DNA of 64,000 nt from Bacteroidota bacterium (GTDB taxonomy: Bacteria > Bacteroidota > Bacteroidia > Flavobacteriales_D > Crocinitomicaceae). Below are positions 62,473-64,000 of the stretch, in pieces (positions within the stretch are counted from its first letter, which is position 1; each line of letters starts with the position of its first letter). Both the position numbers and the translations under genes were made by a program. The stretch is taken from the NCBI GenBank assembly GCA_016192075.1, contig JACPUU010000013.1, forward strand, positions 1-64,000, read 5' to 3'. The notes under the pieces are model-generated. The model did not search any database. It saw only the letters and a list, made by a program, of their open reading frames with translations, and was not told the DNA's origin.

Positions 62473-64000
62473 TTATAGTTTAACCACTTTGCGTGTTACA
62501 CTGGCACTGGCCGTATTAATTTTTACAAAATAAATACCTGCTGTTTCAGCAGTCATGTCAAAAACCACCTTGCCGTTTACAGAATTTACTGCATCAATTA
62601 CACGGCCGGTTACGTCTCTCAGTTCTACTGATTCAACACCTGCGCCTACATTGGTAAGATCAATAGTCAGCATACTGTTTACCGGGTTTGGATAAATGCT
62701 TACCGCACTCAGCCCGTTTTCAACAATCTGGGCAGAACTTGCAGCGGAAATATTGACTACATAATCTTCTGTTTCACCCCACTGTTCTGTTCCGCATGCT
62801 GTAATAGCACCGTCATCAGGCTGGTAAGACATTTTAACGCGCATGGTTACAGCACCGGTAACAGCAGTTAGCGGAACGGCAACGTTGAACACATTGCTCC
62901 ATCCGCTGGCAACCAGCACATAAGCTACTTGTTCTCCTGCGTCATCAAAATCATTGTCATCATTCCAGTCAATCCATGCTGCAATTTCATCATCGGTATA
63001 AGCCGTTCCGTCTGTTGTACCAACAGCAGGTGTCACGGTCAGCTGATAAGTCTGTCCTTTTGTTACCGAAGTGCTTACAGCAGGATAGTTTGTATAAGTA
63101 CTGCAGCCTGTATTGTTGTTGATGGTATTAAATTCTACCTGTGAAATAAACTCATCTGAACTGGTACAGGTTTGTGTTGAAGTTGAAGTACAAGGGCTTG
63201 AAGTAGCAGCTGTCACCTCAATGTAATTGGTTTTTACTTCAGCATCTGATCCCTGCAGGTTAGTAGCTGTCAGTGTTATTGAATAAAATCCAAGGGTGGT
63301 AAATGTCACTTGTGGGTTCTGAGACGATGCGGTTGTTCCGCCAGCATACGCCCATCCTGAAGCAGGTGCAATGACCCAGGCCCATTGTGTAGGTGAACCG
63401 GTTGACTGATCAGTGAACGTTACGGTTGTACCTGTTGGAACAGAAGTGGCGCTTGCAACAAATTGAGCCGTTGGGGCAACCGGTGTACACGGTGAAAACG
63501 TACCATCCAGCGTGGTTGCACCTGTTGAACCCGGATCAAGCCATGGCTCAAGCTGTGAGCTTGAAGTGGTTCCGTCAGAGTTCCAGGCCTTATTGAATTT
63601 ACCATAAAGGTCGTGTGCAGTTGGTGTGGCACAATAAGACGAACCGCCGGACAAATGCCCTACGATGCGGTTATTCTGATCATAAATAGGCGAACCGGAT
63701 GAACCACCTTCGGTTACACCGTGTCCGTTTGTTGTAGCTCCCCACTCCACTTCCCAGTGTGCTGAAGCCCAGCCACCGTTATAGGTAGAAGATACGAGGT
63801 CAATGGTATAGGTTGATATTTTTTTCTCATCGCCGGCAGGGTGGTGATAACAGAAACCTGAAGTTGCTGCTGTGGTAGAACGGTTCCAGCCCGAATAATA
63901 GGCATTGTAACCGGCCGGAATGGCAGAGTTTAATTGCACCAGCACAAAATCAGCCCCGTCTACCTGGCTGCTGTTTGCAGCAAGGTGTGTTCCAAGAGAT
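62473..64000 (-). CDS. Lysyl-endopeptidase-like serine protease, T9SS-exported (5' end missing)
   Basis: The frame is open to the right edge (509 codons visible), so the N-terminus, signal peptide and catalytic His are outside. The S1-type protease part shows the Asp region VDGADFVLVQLN close to the edge, and GVTEGGSSGSPIYDQNNRIVGHLSGG with the nucleophile Ser. Then come a PKD domain (FVASATSVPTGTTVTFTDQS), a GEVED-type domain (AAWIDWNDDNDFDDAGE ... WGETEDYVV) and a type A T9SS sorting domain (VSIYPNPVNSMLTID ... RKVVKL). Probably an extracellular protease for nutrient breakdown. An internal GTG at 63945 is not the real start. Confidence 0.9.
   Translation of the reverse strand, partial: SLGTHLAANSSQVDGADFVLVQLNSAIPAGYNAYYSGWNRSTTAATSGFCYHHPAGDEKKISTYTIDLVSSTYNGGWASAHWEVEWGATTNGHGVTEGGSSGSPIYDQNNRIVGHLSGGSSYCATPTAHDLYGKFNKAWNSDGTTSSSQLEPWLDPGSTGATTLDGTFSPCTPVAPTAQFVASATSVPTGTTVTFTDQSTGSPTQWAWVIAPASGWAYAGGTTASSQNPQVTFTTLGFYSITLTATNLQGSDAEVKTNYIEVTAATSSPCTSTSTQTCTSSDEFISQVEFNTINNNTGCSTYTNYPAVSTSVTKGQTYQLTVTPAVGTTDGTAYTDDEIAAWIDWNDDNDFDDAGEQVAYVLVASGWSNVFNVAVPLTAVTGAVTMRVKMSYQPDDGAITACGTEQWGETEDYVVNISAASSAQIVENGLSAVSIYPNPVNSMLTIDLTNVGAGVESVELRDVTGRVIDAVNSVNGKVVFDMTAETAGIYFVKINTASASVTRKVVKL

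Overview
The window looks like chromosomal DNA of a Bacteroidota bacterium, most likely of the Flavobacteriales. The evidence is several secreted proteins ending in type IX secretion (T9SS) sorting domains, SprB-type repeats, gliding-motility-type C-terminal domains (CHU_C), PorE-like OmpA proteins, and many Bacteroidota-type promoters (TTTG, about 19 bases, TAnnTTTG). Species cannot be fixed from sequence reading alone.

Layout. 0-0.46 kb: what looks like the promoter and leader of an rRNA operon reading off the left edge. 0.46-4.7 kb: pfkA, a divergent outer-membrane barrel gene, an ECF sigma factor with a translationally overlapping anti-sigma-like protein, and a conserved membrane protein. 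4.9-13.8 kb: two large T9SS cargo proteins with SprB-type repeats, separated by a receiver-CRP/FNR regulator. 14.0-21.6 kb: housekeeping genes on the minus strand (YebC family, hemH, lpdA, a small secreted protein, valS), separated by repeat-rich spacers. 21.9-24.8 kb: an accessory trio made of a HARE-HTH-like plus degenerate GyrB-like protein, a DUF4241-like membrane-anchored protein and a Qnr-like pentapeptide protein. 24.8-32.6 kb: a complete histidine operon, hisG-D-C-B-[four-helix S23-type gene]-H-A-F-IE, headed by a promoter, a His-rich leader peptide and an intrinsic terminator, that is, a transcription attenuator. 32.8 kb: a Spy/CpxP-like protein. 33.5-42.7 kb: three paralogous giant surface proteins sharing their C-terminal half. 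42.8 kb: trhO, followed by a long spacer of tandem hairpin repeats. 44.6-50.7 kb: a minus-strand operon of M42 peptidase, secreted WD40-caspase, a small protein and a DUF2130 nuclease-like protein. 50.8-58.4 kb: two tandem pairs of TPR protein plus PorE-like OmpA protein, then a GH3 glycosidase. 58.5-60.4 kb: an AlbA_2/RecG-like gene in atypical flanks, possibly acquired. 60.5-62.4 kb: a RibD/DHFR-family protein, a transaldolase-like aldolase, a repeat patch and the small SRP RNA gene (ffs). 62.5-64 kb: a T9SS-exported lysyl-endopeptidase-like serine protease running off the right edge.

How parts work together. The his genes encode the whole route from PRPP/ATP to histidine, and the leader gives a self-contained regulatory circuit. 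The T9SS cargo proteins, PorE-like proteins and TPR partners fit a cell-surface adhesion, gliding or secretion lifestyle. The best candidates for new biology are the degenerate GyrB-like protein next to a Qnr-like protein, the caspase/nuclease-like operon, the S23-type cassette with inverted flanks inside the his operon, and the Bacteroidota his attenuator with its overlapping start-stop at hisG. No sequence searches or folding programs were run. Family calls rest on motifs read by eye.
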